Numbered from the stretch's first letter, positions 9,935 to 20,128 are shown. The stretch is 21,088 nt of DNA from Elysia marginata (GCA_019649035.1 BMAT01009862.1:142249-163336), one strand, 5' to 3'. Program-made: numbers and translations. The notes: generated by a model not told the origin, from the letters alone.

Positions 9935-12900
9935 CTGAAAAAATAAAAACAGAAAGAAAGAGGCTGGTTTAATCTATAGAATAACCACTAAGGCAGTAAG
10001 AAGCATAGCGGTGACATTTTTTTTGTGTGTCGCAAGGAAAAGCTTCTAAAGATAGATTTAGAGGGTTAAAAAAATACCTAAGGCTAGCATTTATTTGGTC
10101 TTTTTATTTTTTTTGCTTTTAGATAGTCTTCAAAGGTTCTAAAGATAGGTCATCAATGATTGATTGATTGAAGGATATTTTACAAGCCCAATTCCACTTC
10201 AAAGGTGCTCTCAGGGCTTGGGTCCCAATGACAATGTACGAGCTGCCACCCATAGACTAGCAGGGATACCATGACTTAGCCTCAGCCGGTCACATTATAC
10301 TGACACCGACCCAACCAGTAGGGGCCCGGACTGTGCTCCGCTGATAGGTCATCAAAGAGATACTGAATTTGGGTTGAAATTGTAAATGCACAAAGTATTT
10401 TCTTTAACCTGAAGAGAATGCCACCCTACCTGAAATGCCAGCTCAAGACGAGCCAGATCTACTGCAGTTTCAACATCAATGTGCTTGTCTACCAGTGCCA
10501 TTACCAACATCAAGGACTTGATAGTGTCTACAGCATAATGATAACCTGAAATATTTTAATACTATAATGTGACATACAAATTCCAGGAATGATGTAATGT
10601 TGTTGAAAAGTTGATGATAAACATTAACACATTTTTTGCTCTGTTATCAAGGCTATATGCTTAGTGAATAGTAACGATAATAAAAAATCTTAAACCTTTC
10701 TTTAAAAGTTTAAGAAAAAAACCTCATTGCATATAACTTTGCCAAACCAGAACTAGATCTATGCAGTTTAAACTTTGAAAATCCGTCCACAAATAAAATT
10801 CTTATGTAAGGCCGAGACACGGGAAATCTTATTACTATTAGGAAACGCATAGAAATGTGGAGATGTAACCAATTAAATTTGAAATTACACATCATTCTGT
10901 TACAATTAAGGTATAGCAGGGAAAACTGGCATTCCAATGTAGCTTTTTCCTAAGACAACTCAAAGTTGCAACTTATAATGTGTAGAATCATCACTTTTTA
11001 AGTTATTTTGTGAGGCGAATTGAGACATAAGTAGAAAAACACTTTTACTTGTATGGAATAAGAGTGAAAGGATTGAAAAGATACATGTATATGTTATACA
11101 GATATATTTGGATTGCTAAGTGCTCAGCAAAAGATAAATATCTCAAAATTATAATGTTTTACTTTATTTTCATCATGTTCCATTTTTTCTGCTTAATGAT
11201 TTGCATTAAAACTTAACAAAGTATCATTCTTGTCACATGAGCTTTGAGGCATAGGGAGAGAAAAAAAAATTAACACGGGGATGCCGTCATTCTGCCTCGT
11301 CCTGAGCCGTACACAAGTTCTGTTTGGTAGCTATCTGGCCTAGCTCCATGGCTGTCTATTTTAACATACTAAACAATAGTGCACTATAAAATTAAAGAAA
11401 GTACAGTTTTCTGGCCATAGTTGTATGGTTATATGCAATGCTAGTTTTATAGTTTGTATTTGTAATAAATACTGTTGATAATACTAATGAAAAAGGTAAA
11501 ATGATATCAGTTAGAAATGATATAACAAAACATACATTTATATAGCTCAAAGCACTTTACAATGCTGATATAACTCATAACATAGGAAATTAAGCACAGC
11601 TAAACTAATAAAAACAGGCATTAAAATTGTTAAGTAAGGCAAATATTCTAGCTCTAAGACTGCAGGCGAAACAAGTGAGTTAAAACATGTATATTGCTGT
11701 ATGTGTGTTATAAGTGGATTACACTTACAAACTTCTAACCAACATTATTGTCAGATGACTGTGTGACAAGGCTTGGGGTACGTGGCGAGTGCGCCTAACG
11801 ATAAATTTGAGCGTGTAATTAAGAAATTCAGGCATCGGTAGTCTGCGGCAACACAGTCTTGCAGCAACAGCAAAATATCAGGCACTGCCTGATCTTTTTC
11901 GTCAAGCAAGCCGTTCTTTGATGTTTCGGTAGCAAGTTCTTCAGCCAGAGCAATTAAAAGCTTCAACAACTTTATTTAAAAAATTATTTTAGTGAATAAC
12001 AAATGTCATATTCGGAATCAGCGCCTAAAAATTAGCCAGGTTCTTCTTAGGGACTTTTAAATAGGCCGTATTTAAGAAGTTAACTTTAATTGGGGTTTTC
12101 TGTGTGTGCAATGTAAAAAATATTTGTGTATCGGTATTTTGAAATTAGCGCTGTCTAGACAGATTGGGCCTCGTTCTAGAATCTAGGTCTCGGTGTCAAT
12201 TTGTGCGGCACAATCATAAAGTTCTATGTCTAGTAGATTGTCTAGGCATTGGTTACATAGGGCTAGGCTAGATCTACGCCTTTTTCCCTGGGTTCTTGTA
12301 CACTGCTTTTATTATTGCGCGCATTATTTTGTCGCTACTTTAAGCCTGTATAATTTACACTGCCGTAATATTTTGAAACAATGAGTCCATATCAAAATTT
12401 TATTGAAGTCTACCGATCAGCCGAGTGTTTTTTAATCGAAAATATAAATATTTAAAGGAAAGGGCTTATGAAAACTCTTTCAAACTTTGTAAAGAATTTG
12501 ATCATTGTGTTAGCAAGAACGCAATTACTAAGACGATTAACATCAGTGCTGCATTTGGCAGAGAAATGAAGCAAAAAGAAAATCGAAAATGTCAGGTCCA
12601 GGATTGATCATGGAGGCCCCTAAACCGTTATATGCTATTCATTTTGCCATGAAGCAAGTATCAAAACTGATTTGCGTTGTCTTACTATCACATCATGGTT
12701 GTTTAGCAATCAATTGCAATGCCGGTTCCAGCAAATGCCTAAAAGTTGTCTCATCTATCCTAATGAAATTATTAAAATCTTACGGGTATGCCTTAATCTC
12801 TTCCGAAAGATTTACATGCGATAATGCGTATCTCTTAAACACTAAAAGTAAAACCCATTTTTTCCAACACTTCCTTTTTCTTGTCTATCAACCATTTACC

Positions 12901-15900
12901 GCTACATAATAACTTGATCAATCTGGAATCCGTTGATCTTATAAGCTAAGCATGCAGCCGTTTTTGAGCGTGTAATCACGGGGCTGGTTGGACTCATGCA
13001 GATAAAATATGTGCAGCCCCTTTGTAAAAATGACATTTTCTTTTACATACAATTCGCTAACCGTGTATCGCGAAATGCTATCAAAAACGTTTGAACGTAT
13101 AATTGAGCCATTAGGATTGTTTTATTTTTTCTTTGTCTGTTTGAGATTTTGATGGTGGTGTTCAACCCCGATTCCAAAGTTGGCTTCATACCCAATGTTA
13201 CAATGCGCACACAAGACAATAGGCATACTGTATGCACAATTCTGGAATATCACTTTTATTTGTACTCATTAATAATTAAGAAATCAAAAGAGCTTACCTG
13301 TGATGTTTGATTGAAATGTCACCTCAAACTTCCGTTCCGAATTAATTTTTTATAACTGAAGGTACTGAATTACAGTGGAACCTCTGAATAAAGACCTTGT
13401 GAAATGTTGCTAAAAACAGGTCTTATAAGAGGGGGGGGAGGGGGTGTGTCTTTGTTTAGGGGTTAAATTACTATACCCATATATATAACTTTATAAGCGG
13501 ACATCTTCAAAATTAGAGTCTTATAAGACGGGTGGTCTTTTATCAGAAGGTTTTAATTGAGGGGTTCCGTTGTATTCATTCTAACTTCAAATTACTTTTG
13601 AGCTGTTGATTCTGACCATAACAATCTTTTTTAATCAGGCTGATATCTTTTTTTTTAACCCAACCTGACTCGCTGCAGCTGCACTTAAGTTTTTTGGGGG
13701 TTTTTTTGTCTTTGTTTCATTTTTAATTTACTTAAAATCAGATTGCCAACAAAATCAATAAGGTGTCTTCCTGTTATACAAATGGATCAAAATGTTCCAC
13801 AGATTTTGAGCTAAAAAAGTGCACCACATCATAGTTAAGACATACCAAACAAAGCCCAGTCACTGTATGACAAAAGATGGCGTCGCAGTATGTTTCTTGA
13901 TTCTTCACTAACGATGGGTGGAGATATGCTGCAAGTTGGTGTTATTTCAAGTCCATATCTGAAAATGTTTATGTTTCCTGATAAATGTATCAAATAATAG
14001 ATTGTACTTTGAATGATTCTAAACATAATAATACAACATTTTTTTTTCCAAACGAACATGATCAATTACAAAATACCTTGGTCTAGAGCAATCCTGCTGG
14101 TAAACAGTTATTAGCTATTTCAAGTTATTTACATTTCTTGCAATCAAAGTCCCACTAAAGTTTTGACAGAAAAAACCAGGCAATAAGAAAAATGATAGAG
14201 TTAACTTTTTTGAGACAATATTTATACAAATAATATAAAGATGTATTTGAAGGTGGACACTTACAAAATCGTAATTTTTTTACTTACAAATGACCACAAA
14301 ACAAACATAAATATATCAACATCAAGAAAAATTCTCCTTGAAGAGGTAAGATCACCTTTGCGCCGCCCAGTCAATAATAGGGTCCCACTTTTCACGCTCC
14401 AACTGTTCCAGCTCTGGAGGCTCTGTGAGGCGGTAACTGAAATATCAGGATAAAAAAATGTCCAACTCATGAATTTAAAATCCGAGGTGTAATGGCTTAA
14501 TGAAGGCAAAAAGCAAAAAGTTCCTTACATTCAAGACAGTTCTTACTCTATGATGTCCAAATACATAACCATATATATATACCAGATACAACATATTGCA
14601 AAAAATTCTATCATATAATGCACCTTTTTCTATCTGTAACCATGAAGATTTATCGATTTCATCATACATGTACACAAATGAAATGAAGTATAGTCTGGTT
14701 ATGTCCAAAGTCTTAATGATTTGGCAAAATTGTTAATTAATAAGAACACAAAGAAGAAAAAAAAGCGAAAATTGGAAGGAATCAATACTAATAAAAGAAA
14801 AATCTTATTCAATATATTCTTCCCTTGTCTGGTTCAAACTCAAAATAGTCCTTTTATTAGGGCTTAAGTTGATCTAAATTTTTGGGTTTCATCTTTTATT
14901 TTAGATTCGTTTATTATTTCATTTGATTTTGGAGAAAAGGCAAAGGGTCTTTCCTCAAAGAGATGCCATTGTCATACAAGCCTCCACCTATCTTCTTCTG
15001 AAAGTGTGATTGTATCTAACTCTGAATAAGATTTGCAGTGAAACCAAAACTGAAGTGAAAGTGAACATGAAAGGAGAGTGGTATGGCATTGGCATTGAAT
15101 ATGGAGATAATGAGAGACAATGCTCGTTCTACCTCAATTACTGTGTATTCGTGGTTGAAAAGTTGTTGAAAGGTAGCATTATTATTAAATCAAGTCACAC
15201 AACAGTTCCAACCTAATTAAATGAAACCAAAATTATCTTAAAATTACCAGATTTCAATTTTTTGTACCTAAAAAAAAAACAGTGTTTTTATAAGGCATCG
15301 AATGTGGTACTACACACAGAAATTCAGTGTATTAAATAGTGAACTTTCACAGACAAGGCTGTGAGAAAGACTTGGTTGACAAAACTTGCAGAGGTGTTAA
15401 ATAATTATAAATGACATCGTCAAACAAAAAAAAAAGCCATGCAATTGTCTAAAAAACTGTACCAAATAGTGTCTGTTTCCAAAAAATGGATGATAGTGTC
15501 TGTAAGTTGAGCCCGGGTTTTGTGTAGAGGATTTTCCAGGGCTGAATTACACAAAGCAGTCTAAAAATAGAACAGAATGAATGCATTGTAACTATTACAG
15601 AATCAGTTATGCTCAAACGCACATGCTTATGTTAAGACCATGAAGCAAGTTTTATTAGTCTACCCATCTCTTATTCTATTTTTTTCTTTAAAAATATAGA
15701 AAAACCTATAAATGTGTTTAAACTTATATGTAACTTTTTTAGAACATCACCTAGCAATGAGGAAGTATTCATTTTTCAACTTGAGGAAACAGACTGTACA
15801 ATAAACCAAAAGCCACATAACTAAAAAAGAAATGAAGATTCTAGATAAGGGTTTATGTAGAGGTTTATAATAACCTAAAGATGATTAAAAAACTCTATGG

Positions 15901-16873
15901 TGAGTAAATTACTAGGTGGCCACTTGTGGTAAAACACAAAAATATAAAACTGAAATTCTTGTTTTTACTGTTCTAGCAGCTCATGCTCAGGTACTGTTAG
16001 GGATTTTGGGGTGCCTAGAAAAACTTTACCAGACCATGTTTCTGGGAGATCAAGCGTTAATAGGAGGGCAGAGAGGGAGTGCAATAAACCAGCAGACATA
16101 GAAAATGACACTGTAGATAACCAAAAAAAATAAAAGGACAACAAGTAGGAAAAGACCATTTTTACTCGTTGTTCAGTGCACTGGTGAGTTTCTCCGACAG
16201 CCATGGCGAATTTGCCCTATGTTGGTATTTGCAAAATCATCATTGAAATACATGCGGAATAAGCTTTTAATTACCCAATTATGTGCCAGTTGCTGTCTAG
16301 TGAAGCTAAGTAAGGTCATGGTCCATTTCGTCAATGCGCCAACCATACATAGTGCCAGCGTGTCCTCAAAGTGGCAAAGATACCCGACTCTACCTTCGTG
16401 CTTTTTTTTTCTTTTAATTTTTTTCCCCACAGGGATAAAAATTTGGGCAATTACTCACAATTATAACATTATGAACTTATTTACTTACCAAATGCATATT
16501 AGGCCTATTGACAACTTTTTCTTGTGAGTTCCACTCAGTGGCCACAGCCAAAGCCAAAGGCTCACTGGGTACTTTAAAAATATTTCCATGAGGTGTGCGT
16601 AACTTTCTCTTGTCCAAATTTATTTCATACCAACCTGGTGTGAAAAAGTGTTTTAATGCAGGTTTTAGATTCATTATGTATTTGTGCATGAATGGCAATA
16701 TAAATCAAAATAAATTTAAAAGATAATAATAACTTGTTCCCGTTTAAAGCTTTGCAACATATACAGTCGGACCCCTTAACGACTTCTCAGGAAAATTGGT
16801 GGAGAAGGCTTTTTTACCAGATTAATCAGGTTTTCCTGATTTTCTGGGTACCATAAATTCGACTAACTCACTG

Positions 16874-16928
<55 letters not shown>

Positions 16929-18038
16929 AAAGGGTGAGGGTCAGAAGAAAGGAGGAGAAAAAGATTTCAAGAAGAAGAAAAGGAGGATCAGGAGGTGAGA
17001 TTTTGCTCTCCCAACTTGAGACTTGGCTATTTGTTATATCAATGTTGCTCCTGAAATCCCAAGTTCTTTCTGCTCTTTTTACATTTTCATCAATAGACAA
17101 ATGAATACTTTTCTCTATGGCCATCTTTTACTTTGGGAGTTAATCAGTGAATGAAGCTTCCAGATTTAAGCAACCCTTTTGTACCACTAGCTGTCTTAGC
17201 TGACTAAGTCTAAAGGCCTACACTCTACAACAACCTTACAAGGGAAACAAAAGTCACACCCTTTTCTGTTGAAATGATATTAATTTTTGCACAAAGTTTG
17301 GTGCCTATAGATCTAATATATGTTCTAGGCTTTCTGAAAGGTCTTATGTAGGATATAGTTATCCATAGTCCTTTTGAGAGCATTGGGCACCCACAAAGTT
17401 CCTCCATTCACATCTGTCCTGGGCAAGCCAATTATCTTCCCTGTTTCATGCCTATCTTGCATATATATGTGCAGGATAGGTAGATTTAACTGCGCCCTCT
17501 CCTTAACATAATTCCTTACCTGAGATAAAAAAAAAAAACAGTTTCATGTCTTCTAAGCCCAGGAAAGCTTTTTAAGGACCGCCTGTGTGTTATTTCATTT
17601 ATGTGCTTTTCACGTCTAAATATAATACTCAAAAAATCTGCCACTAACATTTCAATTTGACAATGATATTTGGAATATTTTTTTCCAGATTATACAGGTA
17701 ATATATCCTGATCTAGCGATGACTTTCTACAGAATTAATTCTGCTCTCCAAGTTTTTTCCCAAATTTTGCGGAAGATGCGACTATATATATAGAATCCTT
17801 TTACAGCTCTAATTTCTGTTGCCCTTGTGGGGTGAGTCCCAGCTATCAAACTCAAAGATAAAAATGCACATGTTCCAATGAGAAAAATCTGTCCTATGAA
17901 CAGGACCTTGTGTTTTGAGTTCACTGAATTTATCAATCTTAGGTTGAACATGAGATAGTTTTCAAAGCACGCGATAAGCACTATTTCACTTACCATCTGC
18001 AGTTGAAATTGTTGCTTGCTTATAAAACTTTTTCAACT
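9791..18038 (-). CDS. ATPAF2: ATP synthase F1 complex assembly factor 2 (ATPAF2/ATP12), 7 exons, 5' end missing
   Basis: ATP12 is a mitochondrial matrix chaperone that binds the free F1 alpha subunit until it joins beta in the alpha3-beta3 hexamer. I join, on the minus strand, 18038-17994, 16634-16489, 15560-15463, 14436-14356, 13958-13846, 10545-10430 and 9934-9791: 743 nt, about 247 residues, stop TGA at 9793-9791. The order of motifs matches ATP12 throughout: KKFYKQATI, WYEINLDKRKLRTP, VPSEPLALAVATEWNSQ, LCNSALENP, FLETDTICYR, EKWDPIIDWA, YGLEI, WALFG, RWGTVEWAHD and LFIHWCSESTT. All six junctions agree in phase. The Trp of ATEW, which I equate with human W94 (mutated in complex V deficiency), is present. 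The start codon and transit peptide are not in the exons found. Identity is firm. Confidence 0.95.
10144..10355 (-). mobile_element. SINE-like retroposed element with 13-bp target duplication
   Basis: GATAGGTCATCAA occurs at 10144-10156 and again at 10343-10355, bracketing about 186 bp that is GC-richer than the flanks. Read on the minus strand the insert ends in a short (ATCA)n tail, as many invertebrate SINEs and LINE 3' ends do. Direct repeats of this length plus a simple tail indicate target-primed retroposition. No polymerase III boxes are clear, so it may be a 5'-truncated LINE. It sits in the last ATPAF2 intron. Confidence 0.7.
10430..10545 (-). CDS. ATPAF2: ATPAF2 exon YHYAVDTIKSL
   Basis: This exon has 116 nt. 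The first two bases (GT) complete a Gly codon begun in the upstream exon, then YHYAVDTIKSLMLVMALVDK follows, ending RLELAFQ. The acceptor is ATTTCAG/GT and the donor is CAG/GTAGGG. It corresponds to the ATP12 helix pair before RWG-EWAHD. Confidence 0.93.
11520..11600. repeat. Short dispersed-repeat-like segment
   Basis: ATTTATATAGCTCAAAGCAC then TTTACAATGC resembles a short repeat motif common in marine invertebrate DNA. The boundaries cannot be seen. Confidence 0.25.
11751..11969 (-). pseudogene. Unrecognised ORF fragment in an ATPAF2 intron
   Basis: A 72-codon open frame, starting MLKLLIALAEELATE and ending PKPCHTVI. Its codon and residue use looks coding (balanced, leucine-rich helical start, CVAADYRCLNF). 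I do not recognise the family. It sits in a CpG-richer island within the largest ATPAF2 intron and has no convincing splice partners or promoter. A remnant of a mobile-element protein or retrocopy is the likeliest reading; a chance frame is possible. Confidence 0.3.
13371..13574. mobile_element. Tc1/mariner-type MITE
   Basis: TACAGTGGAACCTCTGAATA at the left is the inverted near-copy of the right end, which closes with GAGGGGTTCCGTTGTA. The inverted repeats are about 26 bp with a few mismatches. Both ends carry TA, the Tc1/mariner target duplication. The 200-bp interior has a G-run (13428-13443) and no coding frame, so it is a non-autonomous copy. Confidence 0.75.
13846..13958 (-). CDS. ATPAF2: ATPAF2 exon YGLEITPTCSI
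   Basis: This exon has 113 nt. One base completes Arg, then YGLEITPTCSISPPIVSEES runs to SYSDWALF and the first base of Gly. The acceptor is TTTTCAG/A and the donor is TTTG/GTATGT. It equals the human segment YGVEISSSTSI to WALQG. The 3.3-kb intron that follows, the largest in the gene, is full of repeats. Confidence 0.93.
14356..14436 (-). CDS. ATPAF2: ATPAF2 exon YRLTEPPELEQ
   Basis: This exon has 81 nt. One base completes Cys, then YRLTEPPELEQLEREKWDPI to DWAAQ and two bases of Arg. The acceptor is ATTTCAG/T and the donor is AAAG/GTGATC. The WDPIIDWA motif is typical of ATP12. Confidence 0.93.
15463..15560 (-). CDS. ATPAF2: ATPAF2 exon TALCNSALENP
   Basis: This exon has 98 nt and is too short to stand out as an open frame. 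After the acceptor TTTTTAG it reads TALCNSALENPLHKTRAQLT and on to HFLETDTI plus TG of Cys. The donor is TTTG/GTACAG. It fills exactly the gap between MHL and CYRL expected from the family, in the right phases (0 in, 2 out). Confidence 0.93.
16489..16634 (-). CDS. ATPAF2: ATPAF2 exon WYEINLDKRKL
   Basis: This exon has 146 nt. Two bases complete Gly, then WYEINLDKRKLRTPHGNIFK, VPSEPLALAVATEWNSQ and PNMHL. The acceptor is ACACCAG/GT and the donor is the consensus GTAAGT. This is the most conserved part of the ATP12 domain. The open frame continues beyond both splice sites by chance. Confidence 0.95.
16762..16860. mobile_element. One-ended fragment of a Tc1/mariner-like element
   Basis: TACAGTCGGACCCCTTAACG after a TA resembles the terminus of TACAGT-type MITEs. 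No inverted partner follows before the GA microsatellite, so the copy is probably truncated. Confidence 0.35.
16877..16925. repeat. (AG)n microsatellite
   Basis: About 24 uninterrupted AG units, followed by purine-rich sequence to about 16995. It is intronic in ATPAF2 and likely to vary in length between individuals. Confidence 0.97.
17994..18038 (-). CDS. ATPAF2: ATPAF2 exon LKKFYKQATIS (first recognised)
   Basis: This exon has only 45 nt. AG completes a codon, then LKKFYKQATISTAD and the first base of Gly. The acceptor is TTTTTCAG and the donor is GATG/GTAAGT. It matches human RKRFYQNVSITQGEG, the start of the mature protein. At least one more exon with the start codon and transit peptide must lie upstream on the minus strand. 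Confidence 0.9.
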
Positions 18039-18183
18039 CTGAAAAAAAAATCATATCTAGAGTTATTTTAGGTATAAGTTAATAATAACTTATAATATTA
18101 ATAAAATTTTTAAAAATTTGAAGCTTAGAGTTAGATTCAAAATACAAACTGTGTTAAGAAAAGGTAAAGAACTGCAAAAGTAT

Positions 18184-18200
18184 GGATATATATATATATG
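18184..18200. repeat. (AT)n tract
   Basis: A short run of about eight AT units, upstream (on the minus strand) of the first recognised ATPAF2 exon. Confidence 0.8.
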
Positions 18201-18759
18201 ATGTTATAATTTAAATGTTTAAAACCTCACATAATATGTATGAGTTGTTTCATTCCTTTTCTGCATAGTCATAGATCTTGAATCTTCACTCTCAAGCCAA
18301 GCCACATTAGGGTATTATAGAATTTTCACTCACTTTCATATGAATTTTGCCAACAACAAAGTTTTTCTATTGTCCTTTAGCATTGGCCACTTTCAAATGC
18401 ACTGTTTATTCTAGGAATTTCCCACTTTTATGAACAGTTAAATTTATATTGTAAACTGTATCGTTAAAAACACCCGTCCCATCCAAACTCTTCTTGTTTT
18501 AAAAGAAACCAAAAAAAAGAGTTAGTTGGATTATTGTCGTAAAAAAGGGCAGATTATAAATGGGAAACACAAAGACAAAAGAGACAAAGCTGTAAAAAGT
18601 ATTTGAGGAGAATGAGAGAGGCTGGCATACAGACAGGTTCTAGTTCTACAGATATTTTCTGACATACAATTTACAAACAAGAAATTGCACAGGCATTGAT
18701 ATAATTTTATACTACAAATATTGTCATAAATGTGAGGTAGTGAAATATTACATATACAG

Positions 18760-19221
18760 AGCTGCCAACCCCTAGTCAAAAAGCTCCAGTACTTAGACTC
18801 CATTTCAGTACTTTCCAGAGCATTTCAGTACTTAACAAGATCATGGTCCAACAAAGAATAAGACATGATGGGACCTGTATAGATATGATCTAGTATCTCA
18901 CAGTTGTTAAGTCCTTGATACTTGAACTTGAAGTTGAAAACTTTAATTAAAAGTACTTTTTAAAAAAGTTCTGAAAGATAAAAACTCATTTTCTTTTTTC
19001 TTTTTTTTTAAAAAGGTTATCTGGTTCATTTTGCTAGTTATCTTCTTATCATATTTTAGCCTAGACTTCATGATTTCTCTCAAATTTTAGTAATAGAGGA
19101 TATTTTCCCAAATCAAAGCTAATTTCAGTATTTTAGATTGGACATCAGTGCTCCAGTATTTTGCTAGTCATTCTCAGTGATTCTGTTACTAAAATACTGA
19201 AATCAATATTGGTTGGCAGCT
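18760..19221. mobile_element. MITE candidate with AGCTGCCAACC ends
   Basis: AGCTGCCAACC at 18760-18770 recurs inverted as GGTTGGCAGCT at 19211-19221. The interior repeats CAGTACTT/CAGTATTTT words and has no coding frame. No target duplication is clear. Confidence 0.45.
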
Positions 19222-19276
19222 ATGAGAGGGGGGCAAGGTTACAGACAGACAAACATACATTTTATGAGTGGAACGC

Positions 19277-20128
19277 ACTCAGCGGCACTGATAAATTATG
19301 GGCATCGATGAAACTCAGTAAAGTGTAAAAAAATTGATTTAACTAGCAATTAGAGATTGAAAAAAAAAAAAAAAAAAAATGATGCTTGTTGGGGTCTTGG
19401 ATTTTCTTGTTTGCAGCTGCAACTGAAACCCCTCCTGCATTCCTAACCCATATTTCCACTCAGCGGCACTGATAAATTATGGGTATCGATGAAACTCAGT
19501 GGTGTGGCCACTTTGTGCCCTGCACTGTTCTCCACTACCCTGGACGGCCTCGACTGTCCTAAACTAGATCTACCCCAAACTGCTCTGGACCGCCCAGGAG
19601 TGCCTGAAAAGTGATTTACTGTTGGCCTTTAAAATTCTGACAGTGGCTTTGAAAACTCAAAAAGTATAAATAAATGTTTATAGGGGGTTTACATCTTAAA
19701 TACATTTGTACCAATAAAAATTTTAAGATTTAGATCCAACCTTAGACTTAGTCTTAGAACTCTAAGGGTTTAGTTTAATTGAGTTTAAATAAAGTTTAAA
19801 TAAAGGAACTGTGTATTTCTTCATGCGTATGAAGAATTACACACGGAGTGTATTTCTTCATGTGGTTTCAGAATTTCAATCTACTTCCGTTGCGGGTGAT
19901 TTGTCTTGCCTGTTTTCAGCGGATGTTGATGACAGTTTGTTTGTAGGTCGTAAATTTTCTAATTATGAAGAATTCAGAAGTTTTTCTCACAAAACGACAG
20001 GAAGGTGGTGAAATGTGGGTTAGGAATGCAGGAGGGGTGTCAGTTGCAGCTGCAAACACGAAAATCCAAGACCCCAACAATCATTTTTTTTTTTCAATCT
20101 CTAATTGCTAGTTAAATCAAATTTTTTA
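19277..20128. mobile_element. Composite element: long inverted repeats plus 43-bp direct repeats
   Basis: The left arm (about 19326-19457) and right arm (about 20010-20128) are inverted copies of each other at high identity. Shared words include TTTAACTAGCAATTAGAG, TTGGGGTCTTGGATTTTC and CTCCTGCATTCCTAACCCA. They differ mainly in the length of an A/T run (20 against 11). A 43-bp sequence bounded by ACTCAG occurs at 19277-19319 and at 19458-19500 with one difference, so it brackets the left arm. The interior of about 500 bp includes a GC-richer stretch (19500-19620) and a possible ORF remnant. Long arms suggest a Mutator-like or foldback DNA element. No target duplication was found. Confidence 0.7.
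19811..20011 (+). pseudogene. Possible transposon-protein remnant inside the inverted-repeat element
   Basis: A 66-codon frame whose last part reads SLFVGRKFSNYEEFRSF. This faintly recalls the start of ZSWIM/MULE-type proteins, in which a G-x-x-F-x-S/N-Y-E-E-F motif is common. It stops where the right inverted arm begins. Its first codons overlap a hairpin (19811-19842). The resemblance is weak and a chance frame is possible. Confidence 0.2.

Noticed and set aside
12425-12909. Two overlapping plus-strand frames in the ATPAF2 intron
   Set aside because: They are in different phases, have no shared or recognisable motif and lack splice support. They are mentioned only as part of the CpG-richer island.
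11808-12976. 13-base word TTGAGCGTGTAAT shared at 11808 and 12964, with a near copy at 13086
   Set aside because: A shared 13-mer is expected by chance a few times in 21 kb, and the flanks do not align.
15010-15216. Plus-strand frame containing MKGEWYGIGIEYGD
   Set aside because: It looks mildly coding but starts at a non-ATG codon, has no recognised domain, and sits in an ATPAF2 intron without splice partners.
16173-16430. Minus-strand 85-codon frame (and the plus-strand frame opposite)
   Set aside because: No ATP12 similarity and not needed for the ATPAF2 frame. It lies between exons whose phases already join.
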